From NCBI GenBank assembly GCA_023248665.1, contig JAHFEC010000003.1, forward strand, positions 1-21,713: DNA of 21,713 nt, given 5' to 3'. The notes below the pieces were generated by a model. The model searched no databases and was not told the DNA's origin. It saw only the letters and a program-made list of their open reading frames with translations. A program made the position numbers and the translations under genes. The DNA comes from Microcaldota archaeon. GTDB taxonomy: Archaea > Micrarchaeota > Micrarchaeia > Anstonellales > Anstonellaceae. Of this stretch, positions 15,346 to 21,713 are shown piece by piece (the stretch's first letter is position 1; each line of letters starts with the position of its first letter).

Positions 15346-16257
15346 ATGGCTTCTCTGGATGTGATCTGCGTCGGCCACCTTGTGTACGACATCCGCGATT
15401 ACGTCGAGAAATTCCCGCAGCCAGACAAGACGGCCTTCCTGCGCCGCCCCCCGGCCATTTCGGCGGGCGGGAGCGCGGCCAACGCGGCCCTCAATTCCGT
15501 GCGCTTGGGGCATCCGGCCGGGCTCGTGTCCAACGTGGGCGATGATGCGCACGGGAGGTTCCTGCTGGCCGAGCTGGCGCGCGAGGGCATCCATTCGCCC
15601 CACGTCAAGCTGGTGAAGGGCGGGCGCACCGGCCTCTCCATCGTGCTCATCGACAAGGACGGCGAGGTGATGGTGGTCGAGGACACCGGCTGCGTGGACG
15701 AGAAGAGGCGCCTGCCGGCGGACTACATCGCCTCCGCGCGGTGGGTGCACCTCTCCGGCTGCGCCTACGACTGGATGCTAAAGACGGCCAAGGCGGCGCG
15801 CAAAGGGGGGAAGCCGCTGTCGGTGGATCCGGGCCGGGCGGCCTCGCGGCTGGGCATGGAAAAGCTCGCGCCCGTGCTCGAGAGGACGGATTTGCTTATC
15901 CTCAACCGCAAGGAACTGCTCGCGCTGAGCGGCTCGTCGGCCATCGAGGAAGTGCGCAAACTCTCCAAGGAATTCGACTGTTCGGTGGTGCTCAAGACCG
16001 GGCACGGGCCGGCCGTGTGCAGCGCATCCGGGGCCGCGCCGTTCGAGGTGCCGCCCTTCAATGCGCCCGAAGTGGTGGACACCATCGGCGCGGGCGACGC
16101 GTTCGACGCGGGCGTGATCTGCGGCAAGCTGGAAGGCAAAGCCCTGTACGAGGCGGTGCGCATGGGGCATGCGTGCGCGGCCGCGAAAGTGATGCATGCC
16201 GGGGCGCAATCCATGCCCAAGCGAGAAGTCGTGAAGAAACGTTTCCGGTTCAAATAA
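15346..16257 (+). CDS. PfkB/ribokinase-family carbohydrate or nucleoside kinase
   Basis: A 303-residue kinase of the PfkB family. The N-terminal VICVGHLVYDI strand and AGGSAANAALNSVRLG (40-55) form the substrate-binding signature. DTIGAGDAFDAG (245-256) is the second signature, with the anion hole GAGD and catalytic Asp251; LNRKE (186-190) matches the N-x-x-E metal motif. It phosphorylates a sugar, nucleoside or related alcohol with ATP in the cytoplasm; the substrate cannot be read from sequence alone, and the neighbours give no pathway. Length and motifs are complete. Frames starting further upstream would include the TATA box and are unlikely. Confidence 0.92.
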   Translation: MASLDVICVGHLVYDIRDYVEKFPQPDKTAFLRRPPAISAGGSAANAALNSVRLGHPAGLVSNVGDDAHGRFLLAELAREGIHSPHVKLVKGGRTGLSIVLIDKDGEVMVVEDTGCVDEKRRLPADYIASARWVHLSGCAYDWMLKTAKAARKGGKPLSVDPGRAASRLGMEKLAPVLERTDLLILNRKELLALSGSSAIEEVRKLSKEFDCSVVLKTGHGPAVCSASGAAPFEVPPFNAPEVVDTIGAGDAFDAGVICGKLEGKALYEAVRMGHACAAAKVMHAGAQSMPKREVVKKRFRFK

Positions 16258-16275
16258 AGAGAGACTTTGTACTCT

Positions 16276-16491
16276 TCATCCGTCCGAGCCCGCCTTCTCG
16301 CGCGAGACGAGATAGGCGACGACGGCCCCGCACAGCACCGAGGCCACGGCGGGCACGTACGGCATGTACCAAGGCTCCTCCACATGGAAGAAACTGGAGT
16401 TGGAGAGCATGGTCCACATGACATAGGCCACGGCGCCGCCGAGGATGATGCGCGCGATGGCGATGAGGACTTCCTTCTTGGTCGAACCCAT
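16276..16491 (-). CDS. small two-helix membrane protein next to the prepilin operon
   Basis: A 71-residue protein with two hydrophobic helices (about 8-29 and 43-62), a short exposed loop (NSSFFHVEEPWYMP) and charged ends. I do not recognise a family. It follows the last prepilin gene by 41 bp on the same strand. A T-rich segment (minus strand TTTTTATCC, 16522-16514) is placed 26 nt before its ATG. That segment can both end the prepilin transcript and serve as its own TATA box. It could be an accessory of the pilus system, which is guilt by position only. Confidence 0.65.
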   Translation of the reverse strand: MGSTKKEVLIAIARIILGGAVAYVMWTMLSNSSFFHVEEPWYMPYVPAVASVLCGAVVAYLVSREKAGSDG

Positions 16492-16513
16492 GGCTTGTTG
16501 ATGGGACGAAAAA

Positions 16514-16522
16514 GGATAAAAA
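16514..16522 (-). promoter_or_regulatory. T-rich element: TATA box and possible terminator
   Basis: TTTTTATCC followed by TTTTTCG on the minus strand lies 11 bases after the preceding stop and 26 nt before the next ATG. It fits both a T-tract terminator for the prepilin operon and a TATA box for the 71-residue membrane protein. Confidence 0.4.
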
Positions 16523-16532
16523 CAGATGCATC

Positions 16533-17141
16533 CTAGGACATCGTTTTCTTGTTCCAGATATAGACGGTCAGGTTGCCCCAGTAGTAGCGGGGCGCGGTGG
16601 GCGCGGGCATGTCCTGTCGCACCGAAACGACGCGGCGCACTTGGACGATTTGGATGCTGGAATTGATGGCCGAGGGGGCGCATCCGAACCAGTAATCGGA
16701 CGGGATGGTGTTCGGCTTGCCGCTCACCGCGCTGATATTGAGCTCCACCCAGAAGTCCGAGCCCGTGGAGAGCAGGGATTGGTACTGGCTGTAGCGGCCG
16801 GAGGGGTCGTCGCACGCGGCGGCGGCATCGGCGCTGATCTGTTGCGCGCCCGATCCGGTAATGGTGGTGAGGTTCAGCAGGTTCACGTCGTGGCTGTCCA
16901 CCGAGAGGCCAGCGCGCTGGGCCGAAAGAGGAGAGAGATACCAGTTCGGCGGGTCGCCGACCGAGAGCAGCGCGTCGGAGATGCGGTAGGCTTCCTGCTG
17001 CAGGTAGGTGTCGTGGTCGTCGATTTGCTCGCGCAAGGCCAACCAGTGGGTGGAGAGGATGGAGATGGCCAAGGCGAAGATGATGGAGGCCACGATGGCA
17101 TCGAACGAGAAATACTGCCCCTTCTTGTATGCGAATTTCAT
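16533..17141 (-). CDS. prepilin-like protein P1 (variant FSFDA motif)
   Basis: A 202-residue single-span protein. A short basic start MKFAYKKGQY leads to FSFDAIVASIIFALAISIL. If cleavage precedes Y10, Ser and Asp fall at +3 and +5, matching the S/T and E positions of class III archaeal prepilins with the +1 Gln replaced. The exported part has sequons NLT, NIS, NSS and NLT and two cysteines. It shares its N-terminus with the first gene of the operon (20468-21094) and a similar ending (GNLTVYIWN against GNFTVGILRLTVWG), so the two look paralogous. It lies 34 bp after the P2 gene. It is probably a minor pilin or a pilus-related surface subunit. Confidence 0.7.
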   Translation of the reverse strand: MKFAYKKGQYFSFDAIVASIIFALAISILSTHWLALREQIDDHDTYLQQEAYRISDALLSVGDPPNWYLSPLSAQRAGLSVDSHDVNLLNLTTITGSGAQQISADAAAACDDPSGRYSQYQSLLSTGSDFWVELNISAVSGKPNTIPSDYWFGCAPSAINSSIQIVQVRRVVSVRQDMPAPTAPRYYWGNLTVYIWNKKTMS

Positions 17142-17175
17142 CCAATCAACCCTGTTCTTTGCGTGAATTCTATGC

Positions 17176-17880
17176 TCATCCGGCTCTCAACGTGACCTGG
17201 CCGTTCGCGCCCTCGATCATCTGGAGGCGGATTGAGCCCTTGCTGGCATTGATGCCGACGGCGTGGCGGAGGGCGCCCTGCGAATCCGTATAGGAGAAAT
17301 ACCCGTTGCCCGGACATTGGACTGGGGGGCAGCCTTGGGACACGTTGCGCATGCCCGAGGGGAAATAGAACTGCTTGGATTGGATGGTGCCGGGGTCCAG
17401 GAAGACGTAGATTGAGCCCCCGTCGGTGAGGTTGAGGGTGTAGGGCTTGCCGTCGATCTTCGCCGGGAGCGGGAATGTGGCGTCGAAGCCCGGGCCGGCC
17501 AGCAGGGCCAGTTGGACGTCGTCCGCCACCTGCGCGGCGATGGAACGAGAGAGGGTGAATTCGCGCTGGGAGATGTCCTGCCCGACCTGAGAGATGATGG
17601 ATATGCTCAAGACGACGAAGATGAGGAGGAAGAAGCCGACGTAGGTGAGGATCTCGACCGCCGCCTGCGCGCGCAAGGGGGGAGATGAGCCGGAATCGCC
17701 GGACGGGAAGAGCGGACGCGAAGGCTCGCCGGAGAAGCCGCTCGCGCCCGGGCGCGAGAAACGGGAAGAAAGCCGGTCTGGATGCGGATGGCGGGCGGCC
17801 GGGCGAGCAAACACGGATGGATTCGTACAGGCATCCGCTATCGAATTCGGGCGCACATATTCGCCCGTTGGTTTTTCCAT
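17176..17880 (-). CDS. class III prepilin-like protein P2 with 71-residue leader
   Basis: A 234-residue protein. The predicted processing site is LRA-QAAVEILTYVG (between residues 71 and 72; Gln +1, Glu +5), followed by a hydrophobic helix (about 76-96). The exported domain, with GKPYTLNLTDGGSIYVFLD, resembles the beta-rich body of archaeal pilins and has sequons NLT, NVS and NAS and two cysteines (CPPVQC). The leader of ~71 residues is rich in Ser, Pro, Arg and Gly and unusually long. The ATG at 17880 follows the P3 stop by one base, which supports it. An internal TTG at 17676 would give a normal three-residue leader and is the alternative. Confidence 0.72.
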   Translation of the reverse strand: MEKPTGEYVRPNSIADACTNPSVFARPAARHPHPDRLSSRFSRPGASGFSGEPSRPLFPSGDSGSSPPLRAQAAVEILTYVGFFLLIFVVLSISIISQVGQDISQREFTLSRSIAAQVADDVQLALLAGPGFDATFPLPAKIDGKPYTLNLTDGGSIYVFLDPGTIQSKQFYFPSGMRNVSQGCPPVQCPGNGYFSYTDSQGALRHAVGINASKGSIRLQMIEGANGQVTLRAG

Positions 17881-17881
17881 T

Positions 17882-18529
17882 TCAGTTGATGTTGCGCGTG
17901 ATGTTGACATAATCTCCCTGATTGATGAATACGAGATAGACCAGGCCCGGCCGCACATGGCCGCTCCCTTGGGTTCCGGCGCGGGGCTGGTCAAGCGCCA
18001 TCTGGGGGCGGTAGGCAGGCCAGCCGTTGAGCACGGGCGCCGGGGTTTGCGTCACGATCTGGCTGACGGTGCCGTCCTCCATGGATAGCGTGACGGTGAT
18101 CTCGCGCCCCTTGTATTTGAATTCGTCCCGCCAAGTTGGCGAGGAACGGTCGATGGCATTGCCCGAGAGCGAGATGTTCCAGAGATAATCGGGATAGCTG
18201 ACGAGGAGGCCCTTCTGCGATCCGTTGCCCTGATACCAGACCTCGCCGGCCGTGTCCGCCATCTGCTGGGCGAGGCTGTTGGCCTGCACTTGCGCGAGCG
18301 TCTGGGTGCGCACCGAGCTGGAAGAGAAAAAGGTGAGCACGATGGGGACGATGAAGGCCAGCGAGAGGCCCACGAGCATGAGCATTTCCATCGAGGACTG
18401 GCCCCGGGCGGAAGACGGACCCGGGGCGGTGGAAGCGCGGGAAGAACCGCGCAGATTGCGCAAGGACGGGCTGGACGGATTGCGCGAAAGGCGCACGCCG
18501 GGACGGTTCGTTCTTTTCCCTAATCGCAT
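17882..18529 (-). CDS. class III prepilin-like protein P3 with 43-residue leader
   Basis: A 215-residue protein. ARG-QSSMEMLMLVGLSLAFIV gives a clean class III site between residues 43 and 44 (Gln +1, Ser +3, Glu +5), followed by a membrane helix to about residue 68. The exported domain carries NGS, NIS and NIT sequons and a YLWNISLSGN strand like that in P2. The leader is basic and Ser/Pro-rich (RTNRPGVRLSRNPSSP and onwards). The ATG at 18529 overlaps the P4 stop by 10 bases, strong support for both the start and translational coupling. It is likely a pilin subunit processed by a PibD-type peptidase. Confidence 0.78.
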   Translation of the reverse strand: MRLGKRTNRPGVRLSRNPSSPSLRNLRGSSRASTAPGPSSARGQSSMEMLMLVGLSLAFIVPIVLTFFSSSSVRTQTLAQVQANSLAQQMADTAGEVWYQGNGSQKGLLVSYPDYLWNISLSGNAIDRSSPTWRDEFKYKGREITVTLSMEDGTVSQIVTQTPAPVLNGWPAYRPQMALDQPRAGTQGSGHVRPGLVYLVFINQGDYVNITRNIN

Positions 18530-20460
18530 CGGTTCACCGGCATAGATTTGTCGACGTATTGGATTTGACTTAGGTTGTAGCGCTCAGACGGGCTGGGAAC
18601 GCCGGCATCGTAGGATTGGTTGGATATGGAGAAGCGGCCCGTGGCGTCGGCGCGCGGGGAGCCCTGCGGCTGGTCGTTCGCGCACATGGCCATGCTCTTG
18701 CATCCGGGCATGCCCTCGATGAAGGAGCCGGCGCACGGGGCGGGCGAATAGAACTGGTAGTCGAGGCGGGAATTGCGCTCGGAATCGAGGTTGGGGATGT
18801 CCTCGGCGGCTTGGGCGGCATTGGTCCAGTCCGGCACCGGATCATCCGCCCCGCCCGCCCAGCGGCCGGTGATGAAGGACTCGATGCCGAAGCCCTGCGG
18901 GGAATAGGGCGTGTGGCCGTTGTAAGGCGCGAGGGCGGTGAGCCGCTGCAGGTAAGAGGGGCCGTAGGGGGATTGGACATAATAGCCGCAGATGGCCATG
19001 TCGCGGGGGCCGCTCATGTCATAGATGCGCGACTGCGCGGCGGGCGGGTAGTCATTCGAGAATTTCCGGGACAGGGAGTTGTAGTCGTTTCGGTAGATGC
19101 GGCCTTGCCCGAAGAGGTCGGACTGGTTGACCCGGCTCTGGATGAGGATTTCAGGAAGGCCTAAGTTCCAGTTCTCGTGCCCGGGGAGGGTGTTGACCGA
19201 GCCCGTGATCGCCACGTACGGGATATTGGGGTTGGCGGGAATGGTGTCGGGATTGACCTCGGCTGATTTGGGCGGGCAGGCGGCGGGGTCCGTGTTGTTG
19301 GGCAAAAATTTGCGCAGGCAATAGAGGCAGTTGGGGTGCTGGTCCATCACGGCATAGCTGCAGGCGCTGGTCGGCCCGGGCAGCGTGCTGTTGAAATCGA
19401 AATTATCGCCCCCCGAATTGCCCAGCACGATGGCCCCGAAGTACTGGGACTGCGAGATGGCCTCGCCCATGTCCGGAGTCTCGAGGATGTAGGAGCCGAT
19501 CTTTGAGAGGTTGTAGCGGTAGTCCGTGGATCGGAACGCGCTCTGGTTGACGGTGCTCATCGGCCCGAAGAACCAGCCCATGCCCTCGGAGATGGTGGGC
19601 GACGCCTTGAGCAGGCGGGCCTGCGCATCCCCGGAGGCGAGGTATTGGGGCACGTGGTAGACGTTGCGGTGGGGCCGCTCCGCGTCCGGAACGGCGGGCC
19701 GGGCGATGCGGTCCTGGCGGGCCACCATCGGGTCGGTCATGCCGGAGATGTCGATCGACGTGTTGACCACGAACATTTTTTGGATGGAAAGCTGCCCGTT
19801 GGGGTCGGTCAGGTTCATGGGCACCTCGAAATACACCGACACGGCCCAGAGGCCGGTCTGGTTGAAGCTGAACTTGCGCACGTCGCCCCACACCAGATCG
19901 TAGCCCATGAGCCGGGTGGCCGTGCGCGTCTGGTTGAAGAAATAGGGGAGGGTGCTGCGCATCCCGTCGGGCGAATAGGTGAGATTGGAGGAATTGCCGT
20001 AGTAGAAGAAATTCTGGCCGCCGGGATAGATCCCGCCGGACGTGGTGCCGCCCGTCATGAGCTCGTAGATCGTGCGGTTCACCGCCCCGGTGCCGTCCGG
20101 GAAGGCGGTGCCGGCCCCGCCCTCGACGGGGAGGCCCATGACGCCGCTGTCGGGGTGGTCCTCGATGGCGCGCGCGAGCGTGTCGAGGGCGAGGATGGCC
20201 GAGGCGTTCGAGAATTTGTTGAGCGCATCGTTGTCCACCATGGAGAGGGAGGTGCGCATGGCCTCCACGCGGAACCGCTGGGCCGAGCGGGCCTCCTCGA
20301 CCTGCACGGTCTGGGCCCAGAGCTGGATGGAGATGAAGATGAAGGAGATGAGCACGAGGGCCAGCAGGGTGAAGAGGAACCCCCTCGAGCGCGGGAAGCC
20401 GGGGCTGGACGGGCCGGCGAAAGACGGCGTTTTGATGCGGACTTTGGATTCTTTGGCCAT
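18520..20460 (-). CDS. very large prepilin-like surface protein P4
   Basis: A 646-residue protein, three times longer than its neighbours. After a 27-residue Ser/Pro/basic leader comes G-FLFTLLALVLISFIFISIQ, which aligns with the P5 start (G-FVFSLDAFVAFSLILISIQ) but has Leu where P5 has Asp. One membrane helix (28-49) is followed by a long exported region with at least a dozen N-x-S/T sequons (for example NSS, NLT, FNQT twice, MNLT, VNTS, YNLS twice), about nine cysteines including a CLYC pair, and many Tyr, Pro and Gly. No enzyme motif is recognised. Large size and loss of the +5 acid recall the tip subunit GspK of type II secretion, by analogy only. It starts 7 bp after the P5 stop. Confidence 0.7.
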   Translation of the reverse strand: MAKESKVRIKTPSFAGPSSPGFPRSRGFLFTLLALVLISFIFISIQLWAQTVQVEEARSAQRFRVEAMRTSLSMVDNDALNKFSNASAILALDTLARAIEDHPDSGVMGLPVEGGAGTAFPDGTGAVNRTIYELMTGGTTSGGIYPGGQNFFYYGNSSNLTYSPDGMRSTLPYFFNQTRTATRLMGYDLVWGDVRKFSFNQTGLWAVSVYFEVPMNLTDPNGQLSIQKMFVVNTSIDISGMTDPMVARQDRIARPAVPDAERPHRNVYHVPQYLASGDAQARLLKASPTISEGMGWFFGPMSTVNQSAFRSTDYRYNLSKIGSYILETPDMGEAISQSQYFGAIVLGNSGGDNFDFNSTLPGPTSACSYAVMDQHPNCLYCLRKFLPNNTDPAACPPKSAEVNPDTIPANPNIPYVAITGSVNTLPGHENWNLGLPEILIQSRVNQSDLFGQGRIYRNDYNSLSRKFSNDYPPAAQSRIYDMSGPRDMAICGYYVQSPYGPSYLQRLTALAPYNGHTPYSPQGFGIESFITGRWAGGADDPVPDWTNAAQAAEDIPNLDSERNSRLDYQFYSPAPCAGSFIEGMPGCKSMAMCANDQPQGSPRADATGRFSISNQSYDAGVPSPSERYNLSQIQYVDKSMPVNRCD

Positions 20461-20467
20461 GCTCGAA

Positions 20468-21094
20468 TCAGCCCCAGACGGTCAGGCGCAGGATGCCCAC
20501 CGTGAAATTGCCCGGATCGAACGTGCTGGCCGTGGAGACGTTGCAGGGCACCTTGTCGCACGAGCCGGGCGGCGCGTACGAGTTGGTCTTGGCATCGTAG
20601 CCGTGGCAGACCACGTTGCAGTAGGGCGAATCGCCGCGCGAGACCGGGTCGGTGTAGCCCATGACGAGCAGGTGCGCCGGGGCCTCCACGCGCCAGTAGG
20701 AGACATTGTAGTGCGGATCGGTCTTTGGATTCTGGACGGAGGCGTTGTAGAGCAATATCCAGCGGCCGCTCGCGGAGTCATAGAAATGATAGGCGTAGGA
20801 ATAGGGATAGGGGATCATGGAATCGGTGGCTTGGACGATGGGATCGCCCGGGGAAAAACCCGAGCCGTCGAGGGCCCGCGCGCTGGCCGTGTCCGCGAGC
20901 GTCTGCGAGCCTAAGACCGGCGTGACGGCCACGGTCTGCAGCGTGTCCTTGGCGAGGTATTCGGCCTGCAGCAGGCTCGGATAATAGCCCGACGGGACGG
21001 AGGAGATGACCAGCATGGACTGGATGGAGATAAGGATGAGCGAAAAGGCGACGAATGCGTCTAGCGAGAATACGAATCCGGGCCGATTTTCCAT
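20468..21094 (-). CDS. prepilin-like protein P5 (variant FSLDA motif), first gene of operon
   Basis: A 208-residue protein. The six-residue start MENRPG is followed by FVFSLDAFVAFSLILISIQ, a membrane helix with Ser and Asp in the class III +3/+5 spacing. The exported part holds sequons NAS, NVS, NVS and NFT and four cysteines (CNVVC, CDKVPC), perhaps two disulfides. I start it at ATG 21094: a minus-strand CTTTAAAAGT box (21127-21118) lies about 27 nt upstream, so the mRNA should be leaderless. The longer TTG reading from 21139 would run through that box. It heads the operon P5-P4-P3-P2-P1. Confidence 0.75.
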   Translation of the reverse strand: MENRPGFVFSLDAFVAFSLILISIQSMLVISSVPSGYYPSLLQAEYLAKDTLQTVAVTPVLGSQTLADTASARALDGSGFSPGDPIVQATDSMIPYPYSYAYHFYDSASGRWILLYNASVQNPKTDPHYNVSYWRVEAPAHLLVMGYTDPVSRGDSPYCNVVCHGYDAKTNSYAPPGSCDKVPCNVSTASTFDPGNFTVGILRLTVWG

Positions 21095-21115
21095 CAGCCG
21101 AACAATGATTGCAAT

Positions 21116-21127
21116 ACTTTTAAAGGT
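21116..21127. promoter_or_regulatory. bidirectional palindromic promoter of the two prepilin operons
   Basis: ACTTTTAAAGGT is near-palindromic (10 of 12) and reads as a TATA box on both strands. To the left it is 27 nt before the P5 ATG. To the right it predicts a start near 21146, giving a ~12-nt leader that carries GAGGTGAT before the ATG at 21159. One element may therefore set expression of both operons. Confidence 0.55.
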
Positions 21128-21158
21128 AGGTGAGGACAAGTAAAACAGAGGTGATGGG

Positions 21159-21413
21159 ATGAGAGGACAACTGTCGGCTGAGATGCTGATTCTGCTGGCG
21201 CTCGTGCTGGGACTGCTACTGGTGGCCTACACGTACATGTCAAAAACCGTCGACAATACCGGTAAACAGATTGATCGGCAGACCGCAAGAACGATCGCCG
21301 AAAGCACGTATTGCGAGGCAAACGACAAAAACGACCCATGCGGAGCCCTCAAAAGTTCAGGAGTTGACAATGCCAAGTGCGATCCGGACAAGAACCGTTG
21401 CTATGTCCCATAG
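21159..21413 (+). CDS. small class III prepilin P6, candidate major pilin
   Basis: An 84-residue protein with a perfect class III site, MRG-QLSAEMLIL (Gln +1, Ser +3, Glu +5), and a three-residue leader. A hydrophobic helix covers residues 6-27. The ~55-residue exported part is polar and has four cysteines (TYC, DPC, AKC, RCY), enough for two disulfides. It is the smallest of the group and the only one with a strong ribosome binding site (AGGTGA, 4 nt spacing), features that fit an abundant major pilin; this is inference. It has no N-x-S/T sequon in the exported part, unlike the minus-strand group. Its base composition is less GC-rich than its neighbours. Confidence 0.8.
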   Translation: MRGQLSAEMLILLALVLGLLLVAYTYMSKTVDNTGKQIDRQTARTIAESTYCEANDKNDPCGALKSSGVDNAKCDPDKNRCYVP

Positions 21414-21416
21414 GCG

Positions 21417-21428
21417 ATTATAAAAAGC
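21417..21428 (+). promoter_or_regulatory. TATA box of the last prepilin gene
   Basis: GATTATAAAAAG is centred about 26 nt before the ATG at 21448, so this gene can be transcribed separately from P6 as a leaderless mRNA. Confidence 0.5.
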
Positions 21429-21447
21429 TCGGATATGATTGGAACTC

Positions 21448-21713
21448 ATGGCCCGCTCATATCGCGCCCAACTCACGGCCGAAGCCCTCATGCTCATGGC
21501 CATCACGCTCTCCATCCTCGTGGTCGCGGCATTCTCCATCTCGAAGATGCAGAATTGGGAGCAGTCGCTTTTCGAGAAAAAGGTGCTCGCCTCTGAACTG
21601 GACGGTATCATCTCATATGCGGACGAGATCTGCGTGCTCGGGCCCGGCAACAGCCGCACAATGAGCCTCGCGCCCGTGGAATTCAGCCTTGAGGCGACGG
21701 ACCGCATCGTGAG
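21448..21713 (+). CDS. class III prepilin-like protein P7 (3' end outside window)
   Basis: The first 88 residues are visible and the frame is open to the window end. MARSYRA-QLTAEALMLMA gives a class III site with a seven-residue leader (Gln +1, Thr +3, Glu +5). It is followed by a membrane helix (about 12-32) and an amphipathic stretch SKMQNWEQSLFEKKVLASEL, typical of the N-terminal alpha helix of pilins. Only one cysteine is seen so far. It lies 34 bp after P6, with a TATA box about 26 nt upstream of the start. More pilus genes may follow to the right. Confidence 0.75.
   Translation, partial: MARSYRAQLTAEALMLMAITLSILVVAAFSISKMQNWEQSLFEKKVLASELDGIISYADEICVLGPGNSRTMSLAPVEFSLEATDRIV

Noticed and set aside
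15149..15364. 71-codon plus-strand frame with a GAGG-like site upstream and a hydrophobic C-terminus
   Set aside because: It contains the TATA box of the PfkB-family gene, overlaps that gene's start by 19 bases and includes the GC palindrome. Its Met-rich start and lack of a recognisable family make it unlikely, though not impossible.
20468..21139. Longer P5 start at TTG 21139
   Set aside because: It would translate through the palindromic TATA element and add a non-leader-like segment before the prepilin motif; ATG 21094 fits both promoter and family.

Overview
The window is archaeal and GC-rich, most likely from a DPANN-type lineage such as Micrarchaeota or Diapherotrites (the phylum is inference). 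It carries an archaeal histone, an RPA-type single-strand DNA binding protein, NMD3, a DUF2070 membrane protein, a GTP-dependent dephospho-CoA kinase (DUF359) and class III prepilins. Many genes have a TATA-like box about 25-28 nt before the start codon, implying leaderless mRNAs. Internal operon genes often carry GGTGA-type ribosome binding sites instead. The genes are tightly packed and no gene-free stretch exceeds 300 bases.

Layout. 1-1360: the end of a 2-oxoacid:ferredoxin oxidoreductase operon (alpha subunit tail, whole beta subunit). 1361-2698: a stand-alone AAA/DUF4143 ATPase behind an AT-rich promoter with two matched palindromes. 2755-6235 (minus strand): a cobalt ECF transporter operon cbiM-cbiN-cbiQ-cbiO closed by an ArsR-family regulator with most of a metal-binding alpha-5 site. 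6393-8597 (minus): a DUF2070 membrane protein and a small hypothetical protein. 8705-9361 (plus): NMD3. 9439-11163 (minus): a CPA2/Kef-type antiporter without a cytoplasmic TrkA-N domain. 11245-11351: a 17-bp tandem repeat between divergent genes. 11427-12602 (plus): a short NFACT/Rqc2-like protein. 12620-12835 (minus): histone. 12947-13483 (plus): a TPR-like helical protein whose last 40 codons run into a dense array of hairpins at 13361-13580. 13634-14137 (plus): dephospho-CoA kinase. 14156-15130 (minus): RPA. 15346-16257 (plus): a PfkB-family kinase.

16276-21713 is the most distinctive part: five prepilin-like genes on the minus strand in one tight operon (20468-21094, 18520-20460, 17882-18529, 17176-17880, 16533-17141). 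Divergent from a shared palindromic promoter are two plus-strand class III prepilins (21159-21413, and 21448 onwards, cut by the window end). Their exported parts are rich in N-x-S/T sequons, as expected for glycosylated surface proteins. Two minus-strand proteins have standard Q-x-x-x-E processing motifs behind very long Ser/Pro/Arg-rich leaders, and three share a variant F-S/T-x-D/L-A motif. No assembly ATPase, TadC-like platform or prepilin peptidase is visible, so the machinery must lie elsewhere.

The two strongest leads are this prepilin cluster (a candidate undescribed pilus or surface filament) and the hairpin array at 13361-13580, which resembles a multi-branched structured RNA or a palindromic element that has invaded the end of a gene.
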